This document shows, in pieces, positions 50,240 through 60,280 of a stretch of DNA of 64,000 bases. Numbering within the stretch: the stretch's first letter is position 1; every line of letters begins with the position of its first letter. Source of the stretch: Parachlorella kessleri (lineage: Eukaryota > Chlorophyta > Trebouxiophyceae > Chlorellales > Chlorellaceae); NCBI GenBank assembly GCA_001598975.1, contig BBXU01000011.1, positions 1 through 64,000 of the forward strand. Direction: 5' to 3'. The position numbers were made by a program, and so were the translations under genes. Under the pieces are notes generated by a model that ran no database searches, was not told the DNA's origin, and saw only the letters and a list, made by a program, of their open reading frames with translations.

Positions 50240-52153
50240 TCACTGCGACGACTCATCCGAGCTGCTGTCGCCCGCATGCTCCTCCCGAAACCTGCCCTCA
50301 TCAAATATGGGCTGCGGGAAGGACCAGCGCAGCGCGGCGTCACTGCCGGCCGCCTCGTGCTGCCGCCTCCTGAAGTGCTGCTGCAGCTGCTGGGGCAGCC
50401 CGACGAGAAGCTGCACATGGCGAGCCTCATACTCTGAGATGCGCTCTGCCTGCACAGACAGCACATCACGTGTAGTATGATTTACGAGCATAAGCTCATG
50501 TCAAGACCGCACTGATCAGCGGCAGACCTCAAGAGCTGCAAGCGTGGCACCTCCATGTGCAACATGCCTGACATCAGGTCTGCATAAGGGCCCTTACCAG
50601 CTTGAGCGGTGCGGCGCGGCCATAGAGGTGGACGTATGCACGGAAAATGTTGAAGGAGTTCCTGCGAGGCTGGTTCGGGTTTCTGTCAACACACCTTTGA
50701 GGAAGCTGATAGGCCAGCAGCCCATACACCTGATGACATGTGAAGGCAAGCAACCACCTTCACAGGAACCACACCCCCCGCTCCTCTTGGTGCGCTTGCT
50801 TCGCACAGATTTCATGCCAGCAGCACGAAACAACAGCACAGCCCAAGCACGGCGCACTGACTTGACTACGTCACCCTCGTAGTCAACCAGGTCGTCCCCG
50901 ATGTCCACCAGGTGTTCATCCACACGTAGGAACTCCAACAGCAGTGGGTCAGGTGGCTGGCACCTCAGTGCGTACAGCACCAGGTTCAGCAGCTGCAGCA
51001 GGCAAGGCCCTGTTGTGGGCTCCACCAACATCGCACACGCCTCACTTAGGATGCGCAACACACTAGAGCCTTGCTGTAGCTAACACTCGGATGTGGTCAT
51101 ATGCTGCGGTGCATCATGCTGGCAGTGCTGCTAACTTGAACGTGGGTGGGTTCACTCACTCGGTAGTCAAAGCTCTTGCCCAGGGATGTCTCGTGCACTT
51201 CCTCCAAGCTGAACCCAGGCTGGTGCCCGCTTGCTGGTATCTGGGATTTGCTCAGCATGATAGCGCACAGCCTACGTTCATTCTCCCAATACTTCAATCC
51301 CTGTAGCAGAGGGGAGCAGCACAGCTCAGGTCCCAGGCTACTTTAGGGTCATACACGCACACGCATACCCCAGTGTACAGCAGGCGCCTCTCGTGGTGAA
51401 GCGGAGGAGCGATCCAAAAGTGACACTACAGCTCTGCTGCTTTTTAAGACTGTTTCTCACCTCTTCAAACTCTTCTTGCACTTCACCCGTCCACAGGCTC
51501 CTTTGCTTCAACACTGACACCAGTGCCTTCTCTGCATGCAGGAGTTGAAGTGCTTTGTCAAGCAGGAGCTTACACTTGGGCGGTAGGCTTTGACCAGGGG
51601 AGGTGGCTGGCTGGGCAGTTGGCTAAGATAAGGGATGGCACACCTGAAGGGCAGGGAACCACTTTCTCAATTCTGCCTTCACTAGCTAGCTGCTCATTGT
51701 CTTCATCTAATTGATAGATAGTGCCTTCAACAAACACTAGTATATCCCACCAGCGCAGAAAGTCCTGCGCGCAAAGAGGCAGGTGTATGACGAAGATACA
51801 CTGTTGGGTGCCTTGTGCATGTGGGGAACAGGGACAGGGACACAAGGGTTCCTCACCTTCAAAGAGTCCAAGCCGTGGTACGGAAAGTAACTTTGAACAA
51901 AATCCTCAATGGTGTGTCTAGCTCGCTTCCTGAAGACGTCAATTGTCAGGGTATTCTAGATGTATGCCTACCAAAGCCTGGGGCTGAGCAATCCGTACCA
52001 GAGTACTTACAGCGCTTGGTATGAAATGGCAAGAACACGGCCATAACACGCTTCGCTTCCAGTAGTTTTCGCCCGCTTCGCAGGCTGCTCGACAACATCA
52101 TGGTGGAGATTCAATGGCTCAGAACTCCGGCAAGACTCAGGCGCCTTCTGCAT
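50240..52153 (-). CDS. Conserved-looking helical protein with DDxxD-like motif, 8 exons
   Basis: Eight exons join in phase without forcing: 52011-52153, 51857-51929, 51644-51764, 51461-51531, 51160-51300, 50862-51073, 50598-50661, 50240-50449, giving 344 residues. The sequence is almost entirely helical, with features that look conserved: TIEDFVQSYFPYHGLDSL, DILVFVEGTIYQLDED, then FLRVDEHLVDIGDDLVDYEGDVV followed by NSFNIFRAYVHLYG. DDLVD matches the DDxxD pattern of isoprenoid-synthase folds, but the second metal motif was not found, so an enzymatic role is unproven. The last exon is soluble and ends in an acidic Asp/Ser-rich tail. I believe plant genomes carry homologues of unknown function, from memory of the VDEHLVDIGDDL pattern. 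The start at 52153 is the first in-frame ATG of the open exon. Confidence 0.72.
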
Positions 52154-52277
52154 CCAGTTCTGTTCGTGCAGCTCAACTCTCAATCTCTGTTCGCACTACC
52201 TGCCACCCGTGTTAACATCATGGTGGGGCATGACGCCAGCTCCGTCACTAGTGTCATACAGCTGACCACGTAAGTCA

Positions 52278-52580
52278 ATGACGAGCCGCACTTGCTCTCA
52301 TATCAGATCTCAGCCCACATGCGTGGAACATGGGCAGCATGCCCGGTTTGCTGAGTCAGCAGGGCGCTTGAGCCCAGAGGAAGCTGCCGACTTTGCCCTC
52401 CTCACCCACTCCCTCGGCACGCCTGATTGCTTCCGTGATAAGACCGCTCTCAAGGAACTAGTTCACTGCACTACTCGGTTACAGGCCAGCCCGCCAGAAT
52501 CACAACAACCAGCACCTCGACTCCTAGGACGCCTTGGACAGTGGGCAGACAACCATCCGACAGTCACAGATGTCCTGTGA
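52278..52580 (+). CDS. Possible small protein or first exon (uncertain)
   Basis: A 100-codon open frame lies just downstream of the divergent start of the minus-strand gene. Its middle part (AGRLSPEEAADFALLTHSLG and on) has protein-like helical composition. It ends with a stop that overlaps a good donor, gtgagc at 52579. Splicing there leaves phase 2 and can join the exon at 52919-52988 in frame, so this may be an alternative first exon of the next gene. No family was recognised, and it could be untranslated leader. Confidence 0.3.
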   Translation: MTSRTCSHIRSQPTCVEHGQHARFAESAGRLSPEEAADFALLTHSLGTPDCFRDKTALKELVHCTTRLQASPPESQQPAPRLLGRLGQWADNHPTVTDVL

Positions 52581-52670
52581 GCATGTTGGAGTGTCTTACG
52601 AGACCCGCGCTGCTTCTGAGAACAAAACGCTTGATCCAACTTTGCACCGAGACTTACACCCGCCTAATGC

Positions 52671-53535
52671 ATGCCTGCAGCCAACAAGGGCTCCGCTGAG
52701 TTGACCACTGGCGAAAAAGCGGCCATTACTAGGTAACGTACTTCAACTGAGTGGCAGCGAGCACATCAGGGCTGCTCTTGATATGACGGTGTGCTTGTGT
52801 GGGCTGTTTGACTGGGGTTGGAGCAGTTGACCAGCAGTCAGTAGAAAGTTATGTCGCCCCAGTTGGTTACTCAGAAAACAACCTAGCCGACATGCACATG
52901 GAGTGCCTGCACCTTCAGGGCCGCCCATGGCGGGCAACACCTGCACTTCCTGGAGAATGCAAGCCCGGAAAAGAAGCAAGCCGCTGAGGTACGGTTTGCA
53001 TTGAGCAGCCTGCCTTGCCTCCTCTGGGGTCAACCCAATAGCGCCCCATGCGCCTGTGATGCATTCTTATTTGGCAGGACCAGTGTGGGACTTTGATACC
53101 ATCCAAGCCGTTCTAAGTATGCTTGACGAGGCACGTCTATCCTTCCAAAGTAGGGCACTGCTGGCAGATGCCCTTGATGAGCGGTAAATTTCTGGGAGTA
53201 CACTGTTTAGCTCTTGGATTAGCTGGCACTACTCTGATGAGGCCTGACACTCGGCGCTACACATGCCCATCCATTCCTCCTAGTGGGCCAAGAGCTGTAC
53301 ACTAATGCGAAGCATGGGCGAGTGCAGCGTGGTTGCCTGCACAGTCATCAGGCGAGCTCTCAAACCAGTGATGCTTCAGGCATAGGTTTGGCAATGGTGG
53401 CAAAAATGGAACTCACAGGTTAGTTTGGTTTGATGAGTTCTGCAGGCCTATATGAAGGACATCCAGGGCAAGGGAGGCGAGTCAGGGTCGCCCAAGAGCC
53501 CCAAAAGCCCGAAGAAGGGTAGCAAGAAGAAATGA
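52671..53535 (+). CDS. Small lysine-rich protein gene, structure unresolved
   Basis: Probable exons: 52671-52732 (starts MPAANKGSAELTTGEKAA), 52919-52988 (HLHFLENASPEKKQAAE), 53078-53183 (DFDTIQAVLSMLDEARLSF, ALLADALDE), possibly a 13-nt microexon 53284-53296, and 53446-53535 (ends with KSPKSPKK and poly-Lys, stop TGA). Junctions 1-2 and the last two agree in phase, but 52988 to 53078 does not: exon 2 ends in phase 0 while the only open frame of exon 3 needs phase 1. Either a base is missing, an exon is missed, or the message ends soon after 53078. The protein would be about 110 residues, helical, with a basic SPK-type tail. No family was recognised. Confidence 0.4.
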
Positions 53536-53615
53536 GACCAGCGCACACGATGTGAAGTGTATAAATGTATATATATAGCGACCCATGGGGCTGAGCATGA
53601 CCCTGGGACTGATGG

Positions 53616-53620
53616 TTACA
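53616..53620 (-). terminator. TGTAA poly(A) signal of PDHB gene
   Basis: The minus-strand TGTAA lies about 390 nt past the PDHB stop codon, close to the stop codon of the convergent plus-strand gene. Confidence 0.4.
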
Positions 53621-53770
53621 CTGGCATGTACTTGCTCGGCAGCATCAGCTGCATCAGGCCAAGGATACCACGTTGACTGCTTCAGGCTGACCAAGTGACC
53701 AGCAAGTACCGGAGACAATGTTTGTACAGATGACATATCTTTCTATGATCTTTGCATGCTCAATGTTCCT

Positions 53771-53775
53771 TGTAA
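53771..53775 (+). terminator. TGTAA poly(A) signal of the lysine-rich gene
   Basis: TGTAA on the plus strand lies about 235 nt past the stop codon at 53535, within the predicted 3' UTR of PDHB on the other strand. Confidence 0.45.
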
Positions 53776-54009
53776 CAACAGAGTACCAGTGTGCTGTCGG
53801 ACCGAGGGTTGGCCTTGCAAAACAGGTACCTCTGGATAGCCCCGAATCAGAAATGCAGAGCACAGAATATCAGCAACAGACTAGCACCCCGCCAATGAGG
53901 CACAGGGGGGGTGGGTCAAGAAAGCAAAACACGACCCCCACAGCTGGCTGCTACCTGAGCAGCAGCCCTACAGGCAGCACGCCCTCGTCAACCACCTCAA
54001 AAGCCAGGC

Positions 54010-56867
54010 TCACTGCTTGCCCAGCATACGCTTGACCGCCTTGACGACATCGTCAACCTGTGGCAGCGCAAGCCCCTCAAGGTTGGCGGCGTAGGGCATG
54101 GGCACCTCCACGCCGCACAGGCGCTCTGGGGGCGCGTCCAGGTCATCAAAGCACAGCTCCGTAGCCAGCGCCATGATCTCTGCATGGGGAAGGGGAGGGC
54201 CCCGCCACACAAGTGTGATTCGCCCGTCGCACATCCTGCTGGTACACTACAACCGCCTAGGCAGCCCGTGTCTATATGCCTCGAGTGACAGGAGAACACA
54301 GGACGAATGTGGAAGACCTTTTGCACGAAAAGCCTTGGTCATAGCGTCTGCCAAAGGACACGTGCAATTGTGCCAACGAGTGGCACGAGCGGTCATGTAT
54401 GGAGTGTGGTGCCCTGCCGGCAGCCTATTGGCCGACACACCTGCACCCACTCCATGCTGTGGCCACCCCTCCTCCACCGACAGCACCCGGTGGGTCTTGC
54501 TGATGGAAGCAGCGAGGCCTTCGCGGTCAATAGGCTTGAGCGTCCGCAAGTTTAGCACCTGCGCATGCACACATCAAATGTTGTTACCGATGGGGTCTTC
54601 CGCTAGCGGGGGGGTAGTCATGGCAGACAGAGCTCAACACACCCAAAGGCGTGGCCAATACCCCAGTGTGTCACCAGCAGTCCTGCTGCTGGCCATCCTG
54701 CTAGGGCGGACAAGCCCGACAACCCACCAGATGCCCCAGACCCACGTGGCTACATCACCGATTGAACTATTCCATGCCTCAGCCTCCAGGAATGTAAAAC
54801 ACAGGTCCGACCCCCCCCCCCCCCCTCCCTCACACGTCCAGAGCTGACCACAGAGTAGGCTTGCCGCACCCCCGTCCCAGCGCCAAACGCGCGCCTCCGG
54901 CAGCATGCTAGGCAGCGCACCCACCTCACAGCTAATGCCATCCTTCTCCAGCATCTCCGCTGCCTGCAGGTTGTAGCCCACCAGCTTGCCAAAGGCCACC
55001 AGCGTGATGTCCTTACCCTCACGCATCACCTGCACAGCAACACACCCCAGCAGCAGGCTCACATGCTTTAGTGACGCAACCGCTCACAGACCCAACACCT
55101 GCTGCTGTGAAATACTACCTGAAAACAAGCCAGGATTGGACTTGCCTGCGGCTTACTGCAGCGCATGGTAAGGTTGGGACCATGCAACAGCGGAGCAAAA
55201 CACCCTGAGCAGTCTGGCACCAATGGACAGCTGCAATTCTGCCTGACACTCACTTCCCTCCCAGTCCCAACGCCACGCACAGAGCGTCGGTCTTGTTCCT
55301 TGCCCTGACCAGACTCCCAAGCGATTTATCATGTTTGACCATGTACCCTCATCCCCTGCCTGCCTGCCTCCCACCTTGGACTTGCCGATGGGCACCACAA
55401 AGTCCTTGTCCAGCGCCTTCTCGTCAATGGGGAAGTGCTCGCCGTAAAGCAACTCGTTCTCCAGGAAGACCACCGGGTCGTTGTCGCGAATAGAACTCTT
55501 CAGCAGGCCCCGCGCGTCCTCGCTGTCATAGGGAGCTACAACCTACAGGGGCATGGGCAACAGTCTGTGCGAAGGAGCTGCCATGCGAAGAATGTGCAAA
55601 GACCACAAACGACGATTGCCAGCTGTGGAACTATGCCTGAAGGCTTATTACTGCCAAATGGCCGATGGCAGTTGACCTGAACATCGCACTGGACTCCTCC
55701 AAACATGTTCATGCTCCCACAGCAGCAAGCAGGCCACCCAGCTTCCCAGCAGCAGCTACCCGCACATCCTTGGTTGCATCTGGCTGGGGCCCCGCACCTT
55801 GAGCCCCGGAACTTGGGAGTACCAGGCTGCAAAACACTGCGAGTGCTGGGCTGCCACGCCCGCGGCGGCCCCGTTAGCGCCGCGGAACACGATGGGGCAG
55901 GCAATCTGCCCTGCCGACATGTAGTGGTGCTTGGCGGCCGAGTTGATTATCTGGTCAATGGCTTGCATGGAGAAGTTGAAGGTCATGAACTCCACAATGG
56001 GCCGCAGGCCCTGGAAGGCTGCTCCCACGCCGATGCCTGTGAACCCAGCCTGCACACCAACCAGCACAGTTTTTGCTCAGCTACACCATTGCATAGCAAC
56101 TTTGGCAGTGCTTCTGGCATGTGAGACCGTTCTTGCATAGCTCCGTTTGTCAAGTTCGGCACAGCCGGCCTTGCCTACACCTGGCGAGAGAAGCACACAT
56201 ACCTCTGTGATGGGGGTGTCCCTGACCCGCTTGGGCCCGTACTTCTGCAACAGCCCCCTGGTAATCTTGTAGGCGCCCTGGTACTCGCCAACCTCCTCAC
56301 CAAGGATGAAAACCTGCACAGACAGATAATGCTTGCAGTTTTACCAAGCTCTCTAAGGGGCTCCAAGGTGGCTGCCGCGCCTTCCAAGGTTGCTTCCCAG
56401 CTGCCAGTTTGGCACAGACTAGGCTGCAAGCCCCCAGGAACAACTTAGTTTTCTCCTGTCTACAATACCTTGTCATCGCGAGCCATCTCCTCGTCCATGG
56501 CAGAGTTGAGCGCATCCCTTATAGTTAACTGCATACCAGGGTATGCTGGGAGCCTGAGGTGAGGAAGATTGGATTGTGCATGCGCTGCCACCAGCGCCCC
56601 AGCAGGACGCCATCCAGGCCATGTGATCTCGTCTGAACAGAGTATAACAACACACATCTGCGCATGCCGCTCACCTCCCTGGTGGCATACCCACGTGACT
56701 GGAGGGCTGCTGCAGCTGCAACCGCACCGGCCTGCAAGATCAAAACCTGGAGATGAGTTCTGCCAACTAAAACAGGGTGCTGCCTTGCCAATACATAAAG
56801 AGCATCCCTTGGCTGCCCTCACCCTGCCCCTGCCCAGCGAGGCACCAAGGCGAGCGAGTCCCTGCAT
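54010..56867 (-). CDS. PDHB: Pyruvate dehydrogenase E1 beta subunit, mitochondrial type
   Basis: E1-beta pairs with E1-alpha to form the thiamine-diphosphate site that decarboxylates pyruvate in the mitochondrial PDH complex. Nine exons join in phase: 56823-56867, 56675-56731, 56469-56528, 56203-56313, 55798-56049, 55375-55542, 54925-55029, 54441-54558, 54010-54179, giving 361 residues, the normal size. Landmarks: [77 protein letters not shown], and [10 protein letters not shown] near the end. The [10 protein letters not shown] and [12 protein letters not shown] segments are those of the mitochondrial, not the plastid, isoform. The two short first exons encode an Ala/Arg-rich presequence with a likely cleavage near SRGYAT. 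A frame upstream of 56867 stays open, so an earlier ATG cannot be excluded. Confidence 0.96.
54811..54825. repeat. C15 homopolymer in a PDHB intron
   Basis: Fifteen C (plus strand) lie in the intron between the PDHB exons 54441-54558 and 54925-55029. Confidence 0.9.
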
Positions 56868-57094
56868 GGCGTCGCTTCCAGGTGCAAACCCTGCAATGCG
56901 AAGGCTGGGAAGCATTGGCCGGGTCTCGTGCTTGGCAAACAGGGGATCGCATTGCCACACGCATCCGGTACCCGCACTGATACCCCTAACGTTCAAAAGC
57001 TTCGCCTGTGCATCAGTTTGCTCTTGTTTGTAGGTTGGATCTCGGTCGTGTGCGTAGGAAACGCCCATCTGGCTATCGTGGTGCAAGCTTCAAC
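56868..57094. promoter_or_regulatory. Divergent promoter of PDHB and the CHZ-type chaperone gene
   Basis: The two start codons point away from each other across 227 bp. No TATA box or known motif was seen. Confidence 0.5.
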
Positions 57095-59987
57095 ATGGTG
57101 GTGACCGAAGCAGATATCAAGAAGGCCGTGGGGAGGAAGAGGGAGTACATTTTAGCCAACCTAGAGTGAGTGTCTGGCAATGGCAAGAGCTGGCTCACGA
57201 TGTTTACGTATGCCTCCACTATGTGCTGAAAGGTGTGCACACCCTGTGTGCAGGAGCATCTCGCTTAGGACCTGCCGCCAGGAATTAGAGAAGGACTTAA
57301 AGCTGGAACCAGACGGCTTAAAGCCCTTCAAGAACCTGCTCTCAGAGCTAATTGACCAGGCAGGTCTCCTGGGCAGCAAGCTTCCGAGGGCTGGGAGGTA
57401 CAGCGCGGCTGGCCACGGCTGCCAACCAACAGCCGAGCTTGTCGGTGAATGCACGCAGGGCTATTGAAGATTTGTTTGGTATTTCTACTTTGGCTTGATC
57501 AAGCTCCGTACCTGTTTGCAGGTCATTGCCTCAGCCAAAGCAGCCGAGGCAGGAGAGCGACCCGGTGGGAAGCCTGCCACGAAGAAAAAAAGTGTTAGCA
57601 AGGAGAAGGAGGATGCCAGTGAGAAGCTCAAGAAGAAGGCAAAGTCAGCGGCAGAGGCAACTGGCAAGCGCAAGGCCGGCGACCAGCAGCCCGCCAAGCC
57701 TGCAGGTAGGGGACGATTGTGTGGTCTTGCCACTTGAAGGCGCCCACCCCATCCTACAGCCGGTGCCCTTTTTCATTAACTCAGCTTTGGACCAGGGCTA
57801 TCTCCATTATTGCCGTCTCTTGCGATGAAATTGATACAATGCACTGCCAGTGGCTCAGTCAGCCACCTTCCGACCGCCACACCCAGGATGGTGAAGTGAA
57901 CCGCGCAGCACAGACTGCACAATCATGCATGATATCTCAGCCTCAGGAGCTGTAGCTTGGACTTGGATTTTCGCCTGCAGGGCCGCGCCAGTACAGCAAG
58001 CGCGTAATCAAGCTGCGGAAGCTGTGTCAGGAGGCCACTATTACCATTGCGCCGTCGCTGTATGTGAGGAACAAGACTGACGAGGAGCTGGAGGCGGCAC
58101 TGGAGGAGCTGCTGAAGAAGAATGGCCTCTCTGCCAGCGCAGGTGGGGGGCAGCCCCTGCGGGCCGCAAGGGCTGATGTCAGCACGTGGGTTTAAAAGGG
58201 GTGGCAGGGCAGGGCGGTGACAACAGTATCTGCCCGTCCTTAGAACTCATGGGTGGCTATCCCGCGCCCTGCTTGCGAGATCATTGGTGACGAGGGAGGC
58301 TAGGGGATCTAGTTGGAAGCTGGGAAGCAGGGAGGCCGGGTGTGAGCGAGTAGGTCAGCCGCCCAATCGTGACACCTGCAAACAACATGAGGCAAGACCG
58401 CGGAGCGTAACTGCATCCAGCCAGCCCTGGCGGTACAGTTGGCCCCTATCTTTCTATCTGCACTACCTGCCACCCTTACCCCAATAACTGACCTGTGCAC
58501 CGCTGCCTTGCTTGTTGTGCTATGCCTGAAGGCAAGGATGAGATTGCGCAAGTGAAGAGGCAGCTGACGCTGCAGCGGGACCTGGATGGGATCGACACCT
58601 CCAACATTGTGGAGGGCGGCCGGCGAAACAGGCGCAGTGCAGCGGCACCAGCTGTCAATTACAGGTGGGTGTCGCTTAAAAGGGGTGTCTCCTTCAGCTG
58701 TGTCTCGCAAAGCGAGCAGCGATGTGCCTTGCACAGCAAAACAAAGCCCTGCGTGCTTGGGCCCTGCCCGGGGCACATGTACTTTTATGCGTTGTGACGA
58801 TACCATATCCTGGCTCGTAGCCTTGGTCCTTGCCGGGACCCGCAGCAGAAATGCCTGGTGGCAATACATTTTCAGACAGGACTGGACCAGCAGGAAATGA
58901 TCCAGCGATGTAAGGGCTCAGACAACCTGAACATCCCATGGAATTGCAAGCTGATGTGTAAGGCTTGTGCTGCCTGCACAAATTTAGTGCAGGCAGATGG
59001 CCATGGACTCTGATGCCGAGAGTAGCGAGCAGGAGGAAGAGGAGTCGGGCAGCGAAGCAGAGTTTGACGGAGATGCAGGTGGGGAAGTGGAACGTCTGCT
59101 CTGCCTGCTGTGTCGTTTGGTCGCGCACTGGTGCATGTAGCATGACAAGCAGCGAGATGTACTAGTGGCAAGGATACGGATTATAACCTCCTTGTACTAT
59201 CATTTGCCCCTTGCATGGCGCCTGCGTTGAAACCCTGATGGTGGATTGCTCCCACCACAGGCTAACTATCACCTAATTCAGCTATGAAGCTCGCGCAGGC
59301 ATCGCTGATTTCTCTTTCAAAGTGTTTGTATGATAGGATCGGGCGAAGAGGAGTTGGAGAATGGCTCAGCTGCCAAACGCAAGCGCCATGGTGTAAGTGC
59401 GGGGGCTGGCAAGAAGCAGCAACCAGCTATGTCAGCTGCAGCAGCTGGCAGTGATGAAGAGGCAGGCGGCAGCAGCAGTGATGAAGGGAGCGAAGGCTTC
59501 CATGAGGTTCAAGGTGAGTCACTTCACATCCACTTGACCGAACAGTCGATATGTGTCTTCACCAGCCTTCCTAATGCCCATGTGCCCGCGGGCATGATCT
59601 CTCATGAGAGGCGCGTGTAGTCCATTTCGAGACGCGCTTAACGCTAGAGCACACAGCAAACGGACTGTTTGGTCTGCATATCATTTGGATCTGTATGCCT
59701 CCTGCAAATTGATGACCCTTTGCTGTTATCCCTGACTGGCAGTGTCCAAGGATGGGAGAGAAAACCAGCAGGAGCCCCAGGCTCCAACAGAGAAGACGAG
59801 CCCGGATGAGAACAAGCCTGCCTCTGTCAATGTGCGGCAACAGGCTGGAAAAGCTGGGCAACTGAAGGAGCAGGTGCAGGAAGCCACCAGAAAAGCAGCT
59901 GCAGCAACACTGGAAGATAGCAGTGATGATGAGCAGCCAGCTAAGAAGCCACGGGCAGTGTTAGGAGACTGGAGCGACGATGAGTGA
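57095..59987 (+). CDS. CHZ/HIRIP3-like histone chaperone with DEK-C-like N-terminus
   Basis: CHZ-motif proteins (yeast Chz1, animal HIRIP3) escort H2A- or H2A.Z-H2B dimers. Eight exons join in phase: 57095-57165, 57254-57359, 57522-57705, 57981-58142, 58532-58664, 58993-59078, 59337-59513, 59743-59987, giving 387 residues. The N-terminal ~60 residues (IKKAVGRKREYILANLE, then KPFKNLLSELIDQ) resemble a DEK-C-type helical domain. A Lys/Ala-rich linker leads to a helical block (KRVIKLRKLCQEA) and to the HIRIP3-like core ending IDTSNIVEGGRRNRRS, which parallels the human segment ending in DVANIISGSGRPRRR. The rest is acidic Asp/Ser/Glu repeats with basic patches and ends DWSDDE. Nuclear location is expected. 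The intron after exon 2 has a GC donor (57360). The acceptors at 58531 (AAG) and 59336 (TAG) are less standard but keep frame. Confidence 0.85.
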
Positions 59988-60280
59988 GACGGCTTTCTGG
60001 GGCTGTCCTGGGTGGAGAGACCTTAAAACCCCCTGACCCCTCTTACAAATTGTTGGTGACATTGGACTTGTTACTCCTTGCCAAGGCACAAGAGTCTGGC
60101 TGTGCTGCGTTACTAGTGTACAGTTCATAAGTACTCTATAGCAATGGCCCTTTATAAACATGTCTTTCGCTGGCTTGTCAAGTAAGCTGAGCCGCCGTTA
60201 AGTAGTGGTGACTTGAGTGGTAGTGGTAAGGAAGGTGCTGCCATGTTCTGAGAGTGTTGGTGCCACAAGTCGCAGTCAAA

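Noticed and set aside
54098..54847. 249-codon open frame on the plus strand
   Set aside because: It lies antisense across PDHB exons 8 and 9 and their introns. The minus-strand exons give a full-length, family-matching protein.
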